A stretch of DNA of 64,000 nucleotides from Ponticaulis sp. (GTDB lineage: Bacteria; Pseudomonadota; Alphaproteobacteria; Caulobacterales; Hyphomonadaceae), in contig PBNO01000015.1 of assembly GCA_002723155.1 (NCBI GenBank), forward strand, positions 186,001 to 250,000. The letters run 5' to 3'. How positions within the stretch are numbered: position 1 is the first letter of the stretch; every line of letters begins with the position of its first letter. A model generated the notes under the pieces. The model was given only the letters and a program-made list of their open reading frames with translations. It was not told where the DNA came from and searched no databases. Shown here one piece after another: positions 25,569-35,343 of the stretch. The position numbers were made by a program, and so were the translations under genes.

Positions 25569-28256
25569 CTACGATTTCAGTACCGCGTGAGCCGCTGCGA
25601 GTCGCGCAATTGGCACACGATAAGGTGAGCAGGAGACATAATTCAGCCCGGCATTGTGGCAGAAGATGACTGAGGCAGGATCGCCGCCATGCTCGCCGCA
25701 GATACCAAGCTTGATATCAGGGCGTGTTGCCTTGCCGCGTTCCACACCGATCTTGACCAGCTCGCCAACACCTTCCTGATCCAGCGTCACAAACGGGTCT
25801 TTCTCATAGATGCCCTTGTCTTCGTAAGCTGTGAGGAAGCGACCAGCATCGTCACGGCTGATGCCGAGCGCAGTCTGCGTCAGGTCGTTCGTACCGAATG
25901 AGAAGAACTCTGCGTCCTCTGCAATCTCACCGGCTTTGAGGGCTGCACGAGGCAGCTCGATCATTGTACCGACGAGGTAATCAACAGACGTACCGGCTGC
26001 AGCGAAGACTTCTTTAGCCATCGCATCGACGCGGTCTTTCAGGATTGAAAGCTCTTTCTTCGTCGCAACCAGAGGGATCATGATCTCAGGAACCGGCTTG
26101 AAGCTGGTCTCTTTCGCAACCTGCAGAGCCGCTTCAAAGATCGCACGCGCCTGCATCTCATAGATCTCAGGGTATGTGATGCCGAGACGGCAACCACGAT
26201 GACCAAGCATTGGGTTGGATTCAGAAAGCTCTTCTGCACGTGCTTTCAGGTCTTCAGCGTCGAGGCCTGTGCCTTTAGCCACTTCAGCAATGTCTTCATC
26301 CGTATGCGGGAGGAATTCGTGCAGAGGCGGGTCAAGCAGACGGATCGTGCAAGGACGATCTTCCATGATCGAGAAGATTTCTACGAAGTCGTCACGCTGG
26401 AATGGCAGAAGCTTCGCAAGCGCTTCCTTGCGGCCAGCCGTGTCAGATGCGAGGATCATCGCGCGAACAACAGGAATACGCTCAGCGTCGAAGAACATGT
26501 GCTCTGTACGGCAGAGGCCAATGCCTTCTGCGCCGAAAGATTTCGCCGTGCGAACGTCTTCCGGTGTTTCAGCGTTCGTGCGGACTTTCAGCGTACGAAC
26601 ACGGTCTGCCCATTCCATCAGCTGACCGAAGTCACCTGAGAGGTCTGGTTCAATCATGTCGACTTCGCCCATCAGGACCTGACCGGCAGCACCATCAACC
26701 GTGATGACATCGCCTTCGCGAACTTCACGGCCGAATACGCGGAACACGCCTTCAGCTTCTTTGATCTGCATTTCGCCTGCGCCACACACACATGGACGGC
26801 CCATGCCACGCGCAACAACAGCGGCGTGAGATGTCATACCGCCGCGAGACGTAACAATCGCCTGCGCCGCGTGCATGCCGTGAATGTCTTCAGGGCTTGT
26901 TTCCTGGCGGACAAGGATAACCTTGTGACCGTCAGCCGCCATTTCAGCAGCTTTATCAGACGAGAACACAACTTTACCAACAGCCGCGCCCGGAGACGCT
27001 GGCAGGCCCTGCACGAGCATGTCACGTGTCGCATCCGGAGAGATTGTCGGGTGAAGAAGCTGGTCAAGCTGAGCCGGCTCGAGGCGCAGAACGGCTTCGT
27101 CCTCGCTGATCAGGCCTTCAGCAGCCATGTCGACAGCGATCTTCAGCGCCGCACCAGCCGTACGCTTACCGTTACGGGTTTGCAGCATATAGAGAATGTT
27201 GTTCTCAACCGTGAACTCGATGTCCTGCATGTCGCGGTAATGGCTTTCGAGTGTCTGTGCGACCTCGATAAGCTGCTCGTAGACCGCTGGCATTTCTTCT
27301 TCGAGAGAAACGAGATCGGAGTTGATCTTCTCAGCGCGCGCTTTGGAGATCGGCGCTGGTGTACGGATGCCCGCAACAACGTCCTCACCCTGCGCGTTCA
27401 CGAGGAACTCGCCATAGAACATGTTTTCGCCGGTAGACGGGTCACGTGTGAACGCAACGCCTGTCGCGGACGTGTCGCCCATATTACCGAACACCATGGA
27501 CTGTACGTTTACCGCTGTACCCCATTCCTGTGGAATGTCGTTCAGCTTGCGATACAGGATCGCGCGGTCGTTCATCCATGAACCGAATACAGCAGAGACA
27601 GCACCCCAGAGCTGTTCCATCGGGTCTTCCGGGAACGGCTTGTCAGAGAGCTTCGCAACAGCCGCTTTGTACTGCTTGATAACGTCCATCCAGTCTTCAG
27701 CAGAGAGCTGCGTGTCGACGTCGAATTCGTTCTGCTCTTTATACGTGTCGAGGATGTGCTCGAACTCGTGGTGCGGCAGGTCCAGAACAACGTTGGAGTA
27801 CATCTGGATGAAGCGGCGATAGCTGTCGAATGCGAAACGGCGGTCGCCAGACAGTTCAGCCAGACCTTCAGCCGTCTTGTCGTTCAGGCCAAGGTTCAGA
27901 ACAGTGTCCATCATGCCTGGCATGGAGGCACGCGCACCGGAGCGGACAGACACGAGAAGCGGGTTAGACGCTTCACCGAATTTCTTACCGGTTTTCTCTT
28001 CCAGATCGATCAAAGCAGCTTCAACCTGCCCTGCCAGCGTGTCCGGATATTTCTCGCCGAGTTTGTAGTACTCTGTGCAGACTTCTGTGGTGATTGTGAA
28101 ACCAGGAGGCACCGGCAGGCCGAGCTTCGCCATTTCAGCGAGGTTGGCGCCTTTACCACCAAGCAGGTTTTTCATGCTCGCTTCGCCGTCTGAATCACCG
28201 CCACCGAAGGCGTAGACCCAACGAACGTCTGTAACCTGTTCTGCAAGCTTACTCAT
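25569..28256 (-). CDS. ppdK: Pyruvate, phosphate dikinase
   Basis: Interconverts pyruvate + ATP + Pi and PEP + AMP + PPi. The 895 residues show the three domains in order: ATP-grasp (LLGGKGANLAEMAKLGLPVPPGFTI split over the N-terminus), the swivelling phosphohistidine domain with GGMTSHAAVVARGMGRPCV, and the PEP-binding barrel (GIGLCRTEHMFF, GCRLGITYPEIY, GTMIELPRAAL, FSFGTNDLTQ, ICGEHGGDP). It lies 12 bases after glyS, as in many alphaproteobacteria, and ends at a strong terminator. Confidence 0.98.
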   Translation of the reverse strand: MSKLAEQVTDVRWVYAFGGGDSDGEASMKNLLGGKGANLAEMAKLGLPVPPGFTITTEVCTEYYKLGEKYPDTLAGQVEAALIDLEEKTGKKFGEASNPLLVSVRSGARASMPGMMDTVLNLGLNDKTAEGLAELSGDRRFAFDSYRRFIQMYSNVVLDLPHHEFEHILDTYKEQNEFDVDTQLSAEDWMDVIKQYKAAVAKLSDKPFPEDPMEQLWGAVSAVFGSWMNDRAILYRKLNDIPQEWGTAVNVQSMVFGNMGDTSATGVAFTRDPSTGENMFYGEFLVNAQGEDVVAGIRTPAPISKARAEKINSDLVSLEEEMPAVYEQLIEVAQTLESHYRDMQDIEFTVENNILYMLQTRNGKRTAGAALKIAVDMAAEGLISEDEAVLRLEPAQLDQLLHPTISPDATRDMLVQGLPASPGAAVGKVVFSSDKAAEMAADGHKVILVRQETSPEDIHGMHAAQAIVTSRGGMTSHAAVVARGMGRPCVCGAGEMQIKEAEGVFRVFGREVREGDVITVDGAAGQVLMGEVDMIEPDLSGDFGQLMEWADRVRTLKVRTNAETPEDVRTAKSFGAEGIGLCRTEHMFFDAERIPVVRAMILASDTAGRKEALAKLLPFQRDDFVEIFSIMEDRPCTIRLLDPPLHEFLPHTDEDIAEVAKGTGLDAEDLKARAEELSESNPMLGHRGCRLGITYPEIYEMQARAIFEAALQVAKETSFKPVPEIMIPLVATKKELSILKDRVDAMAKEVFAAAGTSVDYLVGTMIELPRAALKAGEIAEDAEFFSFGTNDLTQTALGISRDDAGRFLTAYEDKGIYEKDPFVTLDQEGVGELVKIGVERGKATRPDIKLGICGEHGGDPASVIFCHNAGLNYVSCSPYRVPIARLAAAHAVLKS

Positions 28257-28268
28257 AAAACTCGTCCC

Positions 28269-30296
28269 CTAACCTTCTATTTTTGTAAAGTCCGCTACTT
28301 GGCCAAGCACGGATCTGATTTGTGAAAGCAGATACAGCCTGTTTTGCCGCACTGCAACATCATCTGCATTCACTGTGACATGGTCGAAGAATGCATCGAT
28401 TGGTCCACGTAAACTACTCAAAACACCCATTGCCGCTTCAAAGTCTTCTGCCGCAAGAGCAGCCCCGGCTTTAGTTTCGCCATCCTGAAGCGCGGCGAAC
28501 AAGTCTTTTTCCTGACTTTCCGTCAGTAATTCGGGATTGACCGTTCCTTGGTAGGTGGTGCCGTCTTTTTTCTCTTCTGCTTTCAGAATGTTCGCGGCTC
28601 GCTTGAATCCAGCGAGCAGGTTCGCGCCATCATCACTGCTGAGGAAAGACTGAAGCGCATCAACACGGTTGGTGATCGCAACGAGGTCATCTTCGCCAAG
28701 CGCGAACACAGCGTCGATCAGATCATGGCGTTTGCCCTGATCGCGCAGATATTGCTTCAGACGGTCTGCGAAGAATGAGAGGAGATCAGCATTGACCTGC
28801 GTGTCCTTTGTCAGCGCGAGACGAACATTGTTCTCCAGAACGATACGGACTACGCCCAGCGCAGCACGACGAAGCGCAAACGGGTCTTTGGACCCTGTCG
28901 GTTTTTCATCAATCGCCCAGAAGCCAACCAGAGTGTCCAGCTTGTCTGCCAGCGCAACGGCAATCGAGACTGACTCAGACGGTACAGCGTCGGACGGGCC
29001 TTGCGGCTTATAGTGATCACGGATCGCATCAGCGACAGCCTGTGGCTCGCCCTGCTTCTGCGCATAATAACGGCCCATCACGCCCTGAAGCTCAGGGAAT
29101 TCATAGACCATCTCTGACACGAGATCAGATTTAGAGAGACGCGCAGCCCGTTCAGCCAGCGCAGGATCAGCGCCAACCTTCGGCGCGAGCTCTCTGGCAA
29201 GCGCAGCAACACGCTCCACCTTGTCAGCAATCGTGCCGAGCTCTTTTTTGAAGTCGATGGTTTTGAGCTTCTCGCCCATTTCTTCGAGCGGCGTTGCAAG
29301 GTCATTATCCCAGAAGAAACGGCCATCATTCAGGCGCGCTGAAAGAACGCGGGAGTTGCCCTCGGCAATCTTCTTGCCGCCATCCTTCGCAGAGATGTTT
29401 GCCACCACGACAAAGTTTGGCGCGAGGCCGCCCGTCTTAGGGTCTCGTACGGCAAAGTATTTCTGGTGCACACGCATGGACAGCTGGATGACTTCCTCAG
29501 GCAGATCGAGGAAAGCAGGGTCCATCTCACCGAGCAGAACCACAGGCCATTCAGCAAGGCCGGTCACTTCTTCCAGGAGACCGATATCCTCAACCAGCTC
29601 GAGGCCCGCATCCGCGCAGACCTTTTGCGCGTCGGCGTGAATTTTTGAACGACGCGCCTCGCGGGAGAGCATCACATGCCCCTCACCTTCGAGCGCAGAC
29701 TTATAGCTGTCAGCGTCGGTTACTGCGAATGGACCGCGGCCATGCACACGGTGACCTTCGGTTTCATTACCTGACGCGAGACCATCAATTTCAAACGGAA
29801 CCACGTTACCGCCGAACACACAGACAATGCGTTGCAGCGGACGCACCCAGCGCAGATCGCCCGTGCCCCAGCGCATGGATTTCGGCCAATGGAAGCCACG
29901 AATGACGGACGGCACGATCTCCGCGATAATGTCAGTCGCCGCACGGCCCGGTGTCTCGATGACAGCGACGTAGAAGTCGCCCTTTTTCGGGTCGGACTTG
30001 ATCTCAGCCTGATCGATTGATGTGAGACCAGCGCCGCGCATAAAGCCCTCTACGGCTTTTTCCGGCGCGCCCACTTTCGGACCTTTACGTTCTTCGCGCA
30101 CGTCAGCGGATTTCTCAGCCAGATCATTGACGACAACCGTCAAGCGGCGCGGACCGCCGAGCGTCTCAACAGCGCCGAATTCCAGACCTGCGCCAGACAG
30201 CTCCTTTTTGATCGCCTCCCCCAGATCGGACTCGGCTTTCGCCTGCATACGGGCCGGGATTTCTTCACAAAAGAGTTCGAGCAAAAGCTGGGGCAT
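28269..30296 (-). CDS. glyS: Glycyl-tRNA synthetase beta subunit
   Basis: Beta subunit of the bacterial alpha2beta2 enzyme; binds tRNA-Gly. The 675 residues begin MPQLLLELFCEEIPARMQ and contain LTVVVNDLAEKSADV, GFHWPKSMRWG, VHQKYFAVRD, NGRFFWDND and the C-terminal anticodon-binding helices (FFDHVTVNADD). The alpha subunit glyQ is not adjacent: it lies about 6.2 kb away at 36503-37399 on the same strand with eight genes between. Confidence 0.97.
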   Translation of the reverse strand: MPQLLLELFCEEIPARMQAKAESDLGEAIKKELSGAGLEFGAVETLGGPRRLTVVVNDLAEKSADVREERKGPKVGAPEKAVEGFMRGAGLTSIDQAEIKSDPKKGDFYVAVIETPGRAATDIIAEIVPSVIRGFHWPKSMRWGTGDLRWVRPLQRIVCVFGGNVVPFEIDGLASGNETEGHRVHGRGPFAVTDADSYKSALEGEGHVMLSREARRSKIHADAQKVCADAGLELVEDIGLLEEVTGLAEWPVVLLGEMDPAFLDLPEEVIQLSMRVHQKYFAVRDPKTGGLAPNFVVVANISAKDGGKKIAEGNSRVLSARLNDGRFFWDNDLATPLEEMGEKLKTIDFKKELGTIADKVERVAALARELAPKVGADPALAERAARLSKSDLVSEMVYEFPELQGVMGRYYAQKQGEPQAVADAIRDHYKPQGPSDAVPSESVSIAVALADKLDTLVGFWAIDEKPTGSKDPFALRRAALGVVRIVLENNVRLALTKDTQVNADLLSFFADRLKQYLRDQGKRHDLIDAVFALGEDDLVAITNRVDALQSFLSSDDGANLLAGFKRAANILKAEEKKDGTTYQGTVNPELLTESQEKDLFAALQDGETKAGAALAAEDFEAAMGVLSSLRGPIDAFFDHVTVNADDVAVRQNRLYLLSQIRSVLGQVADFTKIEG

Positions 30297-30516
30297 AGAA
30301 ACACGTTTCAGCTGGATGGATTTGCACTCGGATTAGCGCCTCAAGACAGAAATGCAATGCATAGAATGGAGCATGTGCCATGAAAGCGCACACTGTGACA
30401 AATCAGTACGGTATTTTTTGCCGGAAACGGACAATTTTTTTGGTTTTCTTGAAACTGAAAATGGGGCTGACGCGTTTCGTACGCATCAAACATTCCAATT
30501 TGTTCAGGAGGAAATG

Positions 30517-30675
30517 ATGGAACAGCAGAGCCTTAGCGCGTCCGCGAAGGACGACAAACACGAGATCGAGCCGTCTGACAATGACAAACTCAAAGATCCA
30601 AAGAAAACGTGGGATATCGTAGACGAGGAAGGCGATGAATCCTTCCCGGCGAGCGACCCGCCAGCCAACTATTGA
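30517..30675 (+). CDS. Small acidic conserved protein (ESFPASDPPA motif)
   Basis: A 52-residue protein, very polar, ending in DEEGDESFPASDPPANY, a tail shared by a family of short proteobacterial proteins of unknown function. AGGAGG at 30507-30512 fixes the ATG at 30517 (a second ATG three bases earlier is too close). A perfect GC-rich palindrome follows. Probably soluble and partly disordered. Confidence 0.75.
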   Translation: MEQQSLSASAKDDKHEIEPSDNDKLKDPKKTWDIVDEEGDESFPASDPPANY

Positions 30676-30683
30676 ATTGAAAC

Positions 30684-30707
30684 TCAGCCGGGACGCGTCC
30701 CGGCTGA
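30684..30707. terminator. Palindromic terminator between convergent genes
   Basis: A 24-base perfect inverted repeat, arms TCAGCCGGGACG and CGTCCCGGCTGA, with no loop as written, followed by ATTCGTTTG. It lies between two convergent genes and could serve both; the T-run is poor. Confidence 0.55.
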
Positions 30708-30720
30708 ATTCGTTTGAGAC

Positions 30721-31098
30721 CTAGACCTCGATATTGCGAATGTCATCCACCTGATAGGTCAGCGGCTCGGCGTCATCGCCATGCGCGATCGTTACGTAAG
30801 ACCCGTGAAGTATCTGGTGGTCTGCGAGCTTATAAAGCGGCTCATCCGGACCTTCGTCCTCTTCGTCATAGTGAAAATGCCAATGACTGCCACGATGGGT
30901 CAGAAGCCCGTCGGCTGCAAGCGCGTCATCAGGGTGGAAACGTTTCACCGTGCAATGCTTCTTCACATCGCGCCAGGCATCGACATCCAGCTTCGCGTCA
31001 TTGTTGAGCGGTGCCACGATGACATAGCCCTGATCACGGTCTCCTTCCGGAAAACCCGGATTACGCGCCAGTCTGAGAACAATCTGTTTGAGCTGCAT
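30721..31098 (-). CDS. Conserved hypothetical protein
   Basis: A 125-residue soluble protein, MQLKQIVLRLARNPGFPEGD then GYVIVAPLNNDAKLDVDAWR, HWHFHYDEEDEGPDEPLYKL and a C-terminal DDIRNIEV. The His/Glu-rich centre (SHWHFHYDEEDE) could bind metal. GGAGG 7 bases before the ATG at 31098 decides the start over one at 31125. Function unknown. Confidence 0.8.
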   Translation of the reverse strand: MQLKQIVLRLARNPGFPEGDRDQGYVIVAPLNNDAKLDVDAWRDVKKHCTVKRFHPDDALAADGLLTHRGSHWHFHYDEEDEGPDEPLYKLADHQILHGSYVTIAHGDDAEPLTYQVDDIRNIEV

Positions 31099-31286
31099 CT
31101 GATTTCCTCCGGTCAGCTTATCCATATAAAATATATGGCCATTATTCGCATTGCGGAAGTGCGACCAAAAGGACGCTCCGAGACCTCATTTTGGCAAACA
31201 CGCCAAACAGGCCTTTCCCTATCCGCAGTTCAATGTAGTCTGCTACAAAACGCGACAAAAAAAAGCGCGTCCATCGGGAGGACATT

Positions 31287-33194
31287 ATGAGGCAATCATT
31301 TGTGAAGCAGAGCCTGCTGGCATCTGCGGTTTTCGTGCTGGTGGGGCTTCCGGTTGCGGCTCAAACAGACAATGGCGCACCCGATGAGACGCTGCCTGGC
31401 CGCGCCGTCTATGAAAACTTTTGTCAGATGTGCCATGAAAACGCAGCCGACGAGCGCGCCATTCCATTCGATCAGCTGGTCAATCTGCCCCGCCAACAAA
31501 TTGAAGCGGCACTGGGCGAAAATGGCCTCATGGCCCCTATGGCGGCGTCTCTCACGGCAGACGAGACAAACGACTTGATTGATTATCTTGTCTCTGGACA
31601 AGCTATCGAACAGGATCAGTCCGCGTGGACGGACGCGTTCATGTGCGCTGAGGACAATCGCACGGTTGACCTGACCGGCCCTGAAACATGGACAACGTTC
31701 GGTGTGAATACTGAAGGCTGGCGCTATATCTCCGAAGAGGCGTCGGGCCTGACCCAGAACGATATTCGCAATCTTGAGATCAACTGGGTGATTGGTGAAC
31801 CGGACGGCTTTCAGATGAGCGTTGCCACGGCAAATGTTGGTGACACGCTATTCTATGCTGGCGGTGGAAACCTATCTGCGCTCGATCAGGACACGGGCTG
31901 CGTAAGATGGACGTATCGCTTTGGCGAGCAGACGCGCTCTCCCCTCACCTATGGCGAGGTCGCAGGGCAGAAGGCGATCCTGTTCGTCGCAAATGAACGC
32001 ATGATCCACGTTGTGAATGCCGAAACCGGAGAGCTGATCTGGCAGGCAGACGGTCAGCCCCTGCGCGGTGATGGCGGTGATATTCGCCCCGGCGTCGTTC
32101 TGCACGAAGATAAAGTGCTCGTGCCGATCTCGGCGTCCGGCGTGTTTCCGAACGTCGAAAGCTGCTGCACCGGCCATGGCGCTCTGGTTGTTCTAAACGC
32201 GGAAGACGGCTCCCATCTCTGGGAATACCACACTATGGAAGAGTCCTCGCCGAATGGTCTCTTCAATGATCTCGGCCAGCCGCAGCAAGGCCCGTCCGGC
32301 GCGCCGATCTGGTCCCAGCCGACGGTCGATGTTTCGCGCAATCGCGTACTCGTCACGACGGGTGAGAATACCTCTCTTCCTGCGACCAATACATCAGATG
32401 CGATCATCGCACTGGACCTCAACACCGGCGAACCGGCCTGGCTGTTTCAGGCCATGGTGGGCGATGCATGGAACGCACATTGCCGAGGCACTGATGAAAC
32501 CTCCGGCCCGAACTGCCCGTGGCACTGGGACGAGTATAATATCGGCCGCGACTTCGACTTTGGCGGCGCCGCAGTCATCGTTACCTCCGAGATCGACGGC
32601 GAAAGCGTTGATCTGGTGCTGGCGGGCCAGAAATCCGGCCATTTATGGGCGCTACGCGCAGATGATGGCACGCTTGAATGGGCGCAACGTATCGGTCAGG
32701 GCACAGCGCTTGGCGGCAATCACTGGGGCATTGCAACCGATGGCAAGACGGTCATCCTGACGATCAATGATCCTGTCCGTCCCGGCGCCCCAACGCCCCG
32801 CCCGGGTGTGTTCGCGTTCAATGTCAGTGATGGCACACCACTCTGGGAGTATAGCGCTGAGGCAGACTGCGATGACGGCCGCGGCGAACGGCTGGTCCGT
32901 TGCGAGAGCCTGTTCGGCTTTTCAGCAACGCCGCTCATCGTCGGCAGCTCGGTGATTGCAGGCACGCTGGATGGGAAGCTGTTCGCCTTCGATATCGCGA
33001 CAGGTGACCTCCTGAATGAGATCGACACGACTGTCCCTCTCACCTCAATCAATGGTCTTCCGGTTCAGGGCGGATCGATTGATAGCCATGCCATTTCTGC
33101 AGCGCAGGGTATGATCGTTACAGGCTCGGGTTATGCACGCTTCGGTCAGAATACCGGCAATGCACTAATTGCAGTTCGACCTGCAGAGAATTAA
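31287..33194 (+). CDS. PQQ-dependent quinohaemoprotein dehydrogenase (PVA dehydrogenase-like)
   Basis: Periplasmic dehydrogenase of 635 residues. After a signal peptide ending PVAAQ comes a cytochrome c domain (about 30-115) with haem motif CQMCH and the distal GLMAPMAASL region. The rest is an eight-bladed PQQ propeller with repeated tryptophan-docking segments (LIWQADGQPL, HLWEYHTMEES, PAWLFQAMVG, PLWEYSAEAD) and a vicinal cysteine pair in VESCCTGHG. Cytochrome at the N-terminus is the arrangement of polyvinyl-alcohol dehydrogenase, not of quinohaemoprotein alcohol dehydrogenases, where it is C-terminal. GGGAGG precedes the ATG. No oxidised-PVA hydrolase is nearby, so the alcohol substrate is open. 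Confidence 0.87.
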   Translation: MRQSFVKQSLLASAVFVLVGLPVAAQTDNGAPDETLPGRAVYENFCQMCHENAADERAIPFDQLVNLPRQQIEAALGENGLMAPMAASLTADETNDLIDYLVSGQAIEQDQSAWTDAFMCAEDNRTVDLTGPETWTTFGVNTEGWRYISEEASGLTQNDIRNLEINWVIGEPDGFQMSVATANVGDTLFYAGGGNLSALDQDTGCVRWTYRFGEQTRSPLTYGEVAGQKAILFVANERMIHVVNAETGELIWQADGQPLRGDGGDIRPGVVLHEDKVLVPISASGVFPNVESCCTGHGALVVLNAEDGSHLWEYHTMEESSPNGLFNDLGQPQQGPSGAPIWSQPTVDVSRNRVLVTTGENTSLPATNTSDAIIALDLNTGEPAWLFQAMVGDAWNAHCRGTDETSGPNCPWHWDEYNIGRDFDFGGAAVIVTSEIDGESVDLVLAGQKSGHLWALRADDGTLEWAQRIGQGTALGGNHWGIATDGKTVILTINDPVRPGAPTPRPGVFAFNVSDGTPLWEYSAEADCDDGRGERLVRCESLFGFSATPLIVGSSVIAGTLDGKLFAFDIATGDLLNEIDTTVPLTSINGLPVQGGSIDSHAISAAQGMIVTGSGYARFGQNTGNALIAVRPAEN

Positions 33195-33271
33195 CCGCGG
33201 GTCATTGAAAGAACTGGCCGGCTACTGTTAGCGTCGCTGCGGGACAAATTTCAAACCGCAGGGACGCACTC

Positions 33272-34087
33272 ATGAGCTACCGGATCAAATCCGCTATTGT
33301 CACACTCGCATCAATCGGAGCGCTAGGCTTTAGCGCGCATGCATCCGACGTCGTCCGTTCAGCATGTGAAGCTGACGCCGCAAACGGCTATTACAACTGC
33401 AACTGCGTCGTAGACCGCTATAGTGCAGCTGCCTCAGGCCTCAATGCAGAGCAAACATCTGCACTTGCTGATCTTTATGCCAACACAATGGGCGACACGG
33501 CCGCGGCTATGCGTTTTGCGGAGGTCAGCCCTTCAGTCATGATGACACTGCCACTGGACGCGGTCGGCGATACCATTGAAGCCTGCATGGCGACCAATTT
33601 CGAAGAAACAATCGCTGCTGCAGAAGCCGAGGCGGAAGCGCTCGAAGACTATGCTGATGCCGTAGAAGCCGCTGAAGACGAGCGCGTCGCCGCCATAGGC
33701 ACCGCCGACGCACCGCCTGAAGTGACTAATCCTTCCGCCACCAACCCTCTCGCCGGAGAGGCCGGTGCACGCGCGGCCACGGAGTTTCGTGACATCGTGA
33801 TTGCTGACTGCATGAGTTTTGGAAATTCGCCGGGGTATTGCGGCTGTCACGCGGATGAGACCGCAGAGCTTATGACCGCAGAACAACGCCGCGCCTATTT
33901 CGTTTCAAGCAAGGTGAATCTGCGCGCTCAGGACGGCGAAGTCGACTGGAACGACGTTGATGCTGTCGCCGCCGAAGAACTTGGCACGACCGAGCGACAG
34001 GTCCGTGATTATCAGGCACAATGGAACCATATGGTGCAGTCCCAGCCTTATCTCGACATCACCTATGCCTGTCAGGCCTACCGCTAA
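33272..34087 (+). CDS. Secreted protein with duplicated cysteine motif, unknown function
   Basis: A 271-residue exported protein: signal peptide ending GFSAHA, then two similar halves joined by an Ala/Glu-rich stretch (AAAEAEAEALEDYADAVEAAED). Half one has CEADAANGYYNCNC (C-x10-C-x-C) and half two CMSFGNSPGYCGC (C-x9-C-x-C), each followed by a helix and a later lone Cys (EACMATNF, ITYACQAYR). This looks like internal duplication of a disulphide-bonded module. It follows the PQQ dehydrogenase by 77 bases but shares no obvious role. Confidence 0.75.
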   Translation: MSYRIKSAIVTLASIGALGFSAHASDVVRSACEADAANGYYNCNCVVDRYSAAASGLNAEQTSALADLYANTMGDTAAAMRFAEVSPSVMMTLPLDAVGDTIEACMATNFEETIAAAEAEAEALEDYADAVEAAEDERVAAIGTADAPPEVTNPSATNPLAGEAGARAATEFRDIVIADCMSFGNSPGYCGCHADETAELMTAEQRRAYFVSSKVNLRAQDGEVDWNDVDAVAAEELGTTERQVRDYQAQWNHMVQSQPYLDITYACQAYR

Positions 34088-34119
34088 CGCGGCAGGCCTT
34101 TAAGCCGACGCTTTACTGT

Positions 34120-34803
34120 CTACATGCTGCAGTATTCAGATTCAGCCTCAATCAGCTCAGCCATAGGGCCAAGGCCGATTTCTTCTCGGGCCGCGTCAAC
34201 CTGAGCAGTGCTGGCCATAGTAGCCGGCACCCAGGCACCGTTTTCGCACTGGCCTGCCGTACCATATTTCTGCGGCTCGCCGCTCGCAGCCATGACGTCG
34301 TCATGAAACAGAGCATACGAATACGAGTTGATATCGTAATTCACCGCATATGGCTCGAAGACGCTAAGCGTGCTGCGCTTGAATGCCAGATCGCGTGAGT
34401 TTGCGACGATATCAAATGCGATGGACATGGTGACCGAGCCAGCTTCGGCTATTCCGTCCCAACCTACGCGGCGAACATGCGCTTGCAGCTCAGATGTCGC
34501 TTGCGCTGCAGTCGAGGCAAAGAACGGATCGACAAGATCAAGAAATTGCTCGCGATCTTCCATCGTCATCTGCTCGCTCATCATGATTTCGCTGACGACA
34601 ATGCCGGGATATTCAGCGACCATAGCGATACGCGCGATATCAGCCGCAAGTTCAACATTGGCGTCATGACGACGCTCAAACTCACCGGCGAGGTAGCGGG
34701 CATTTGCCGACACGTCCTGTGCGTGGGCCGTCGAAGCCATGCTGACGGAGGACACGGCAAGTGCGCCAATCAGAAAGGTCGAGGTCAGAAACTTTTTGAG
34801 CAT
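34120..34803 (-). CDS. Secreted protein of unknown function
   Basis: A 227-residue protein with signal peptide MLKKFLTSTFLIGALAV...AHAQ. The mature part is mostly helical, with acidic stretches and two cysteines near the end (GQCENGAWVP, SEYCSM). No family recognised. It is convergent with the preceding gene (32 bases apart) and lies downstream of arfB on the same strand. Confidence 0.75.
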   Translation of the reverse strand: MLKKFLTSTFLIGALAVSSVSMASTAHAQDVSANARYLAGEFERRHDANVELAADIARIAMVAEYPGIVVSEIMMSEQMTMEDREQFLDLVDPFFASTAAQATSELQAHVRRVGWDGIAEAGSVTMSIAFDIVANSRDLAFKRSTLSVFEPYAVNYDINSYSYALFHDDVMAASGEPQKYGTAGQCENGAWVPATMASTAQVDAAREEIGLGPMAELIEAESEYCSM

Positions 34804-34899
34804 TTAGGGCTCCATCCTGTGTTCAGTGATGAGGCGAACATGCCTGAACCCGTCTGAACGCACTGCAACGATTTGAACCGGCTGGCGTTCAGCTTCAGA

Positions 34900-35325
34900 T
34901 CACTCCTCGCCGGGCGTGACTTTACCACGAAGTGACTTCACTTCACCGCGCTGTTTCTTGGCCTGAATGCGGCGACGGATCGCGCCTTTGGACGGTCGCG
35001 TGGCGATCCGCTTTTTCGGCACAACAAGTGCCTGCTCGATCATTTCTTTCAGACGTTCGCGGGCGATTTCGCGGTTGCGCGCCTGACTGCGCGTATCCTG
35101 CACCTGAATGACAATCGCCCCATCCAGCGTCCATTTACGACCGGCCACGCGCTTCAGACGACGCTTCACCGGCTCTGGCAAAGACGGGCTGGAGGCGGCT
35201 TCAAAACGCAATTCCACCGCAGACGACACCTTGTTCACATGCTGCCCACCGGCGCCAGAAGCGCGAACGAACTGCTCGGTCATCTCCCAGTCCTGAATGG
35301 ATATGTCATTATTGATGCGCAGCAT
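34900..35325 (-). CDS. arfB: Alternative ribosome-rescue factor / peptidyl-tRNA hydrolase ArfB
   Basis: Releases nascent chains from ribosomes stalled without a stop codon. The 141 residues have the release-factor GGQ at 26-28 in ASGAGGQHVNKVSSAVELRF, and a basic C-terminal tail (KKRIATRPSKGAIRRRIQAKK) that enters the empty mRNA channel, the two marks of ArfB/YaeJ. It is the last gene of the glyQ run, 18 bases from the methyltransferase gene. Confidence 0.96.
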   Translation of the reverse strand: MLRINNDISIQDWEMTEQFVRASGAGGQHVNKVSSAVELRFEAASSPSLPEPVKRRLKRVAGRKWTLDGAIVIQVQDTRSQARNREIARERLKEMIEQALVVPKKRIATRPSKGAIRRRIQAKKQRGEVKSLRGKVTPGEE

Positions 35326-35343
35326 ATTAAATCGGCTTCCGGT

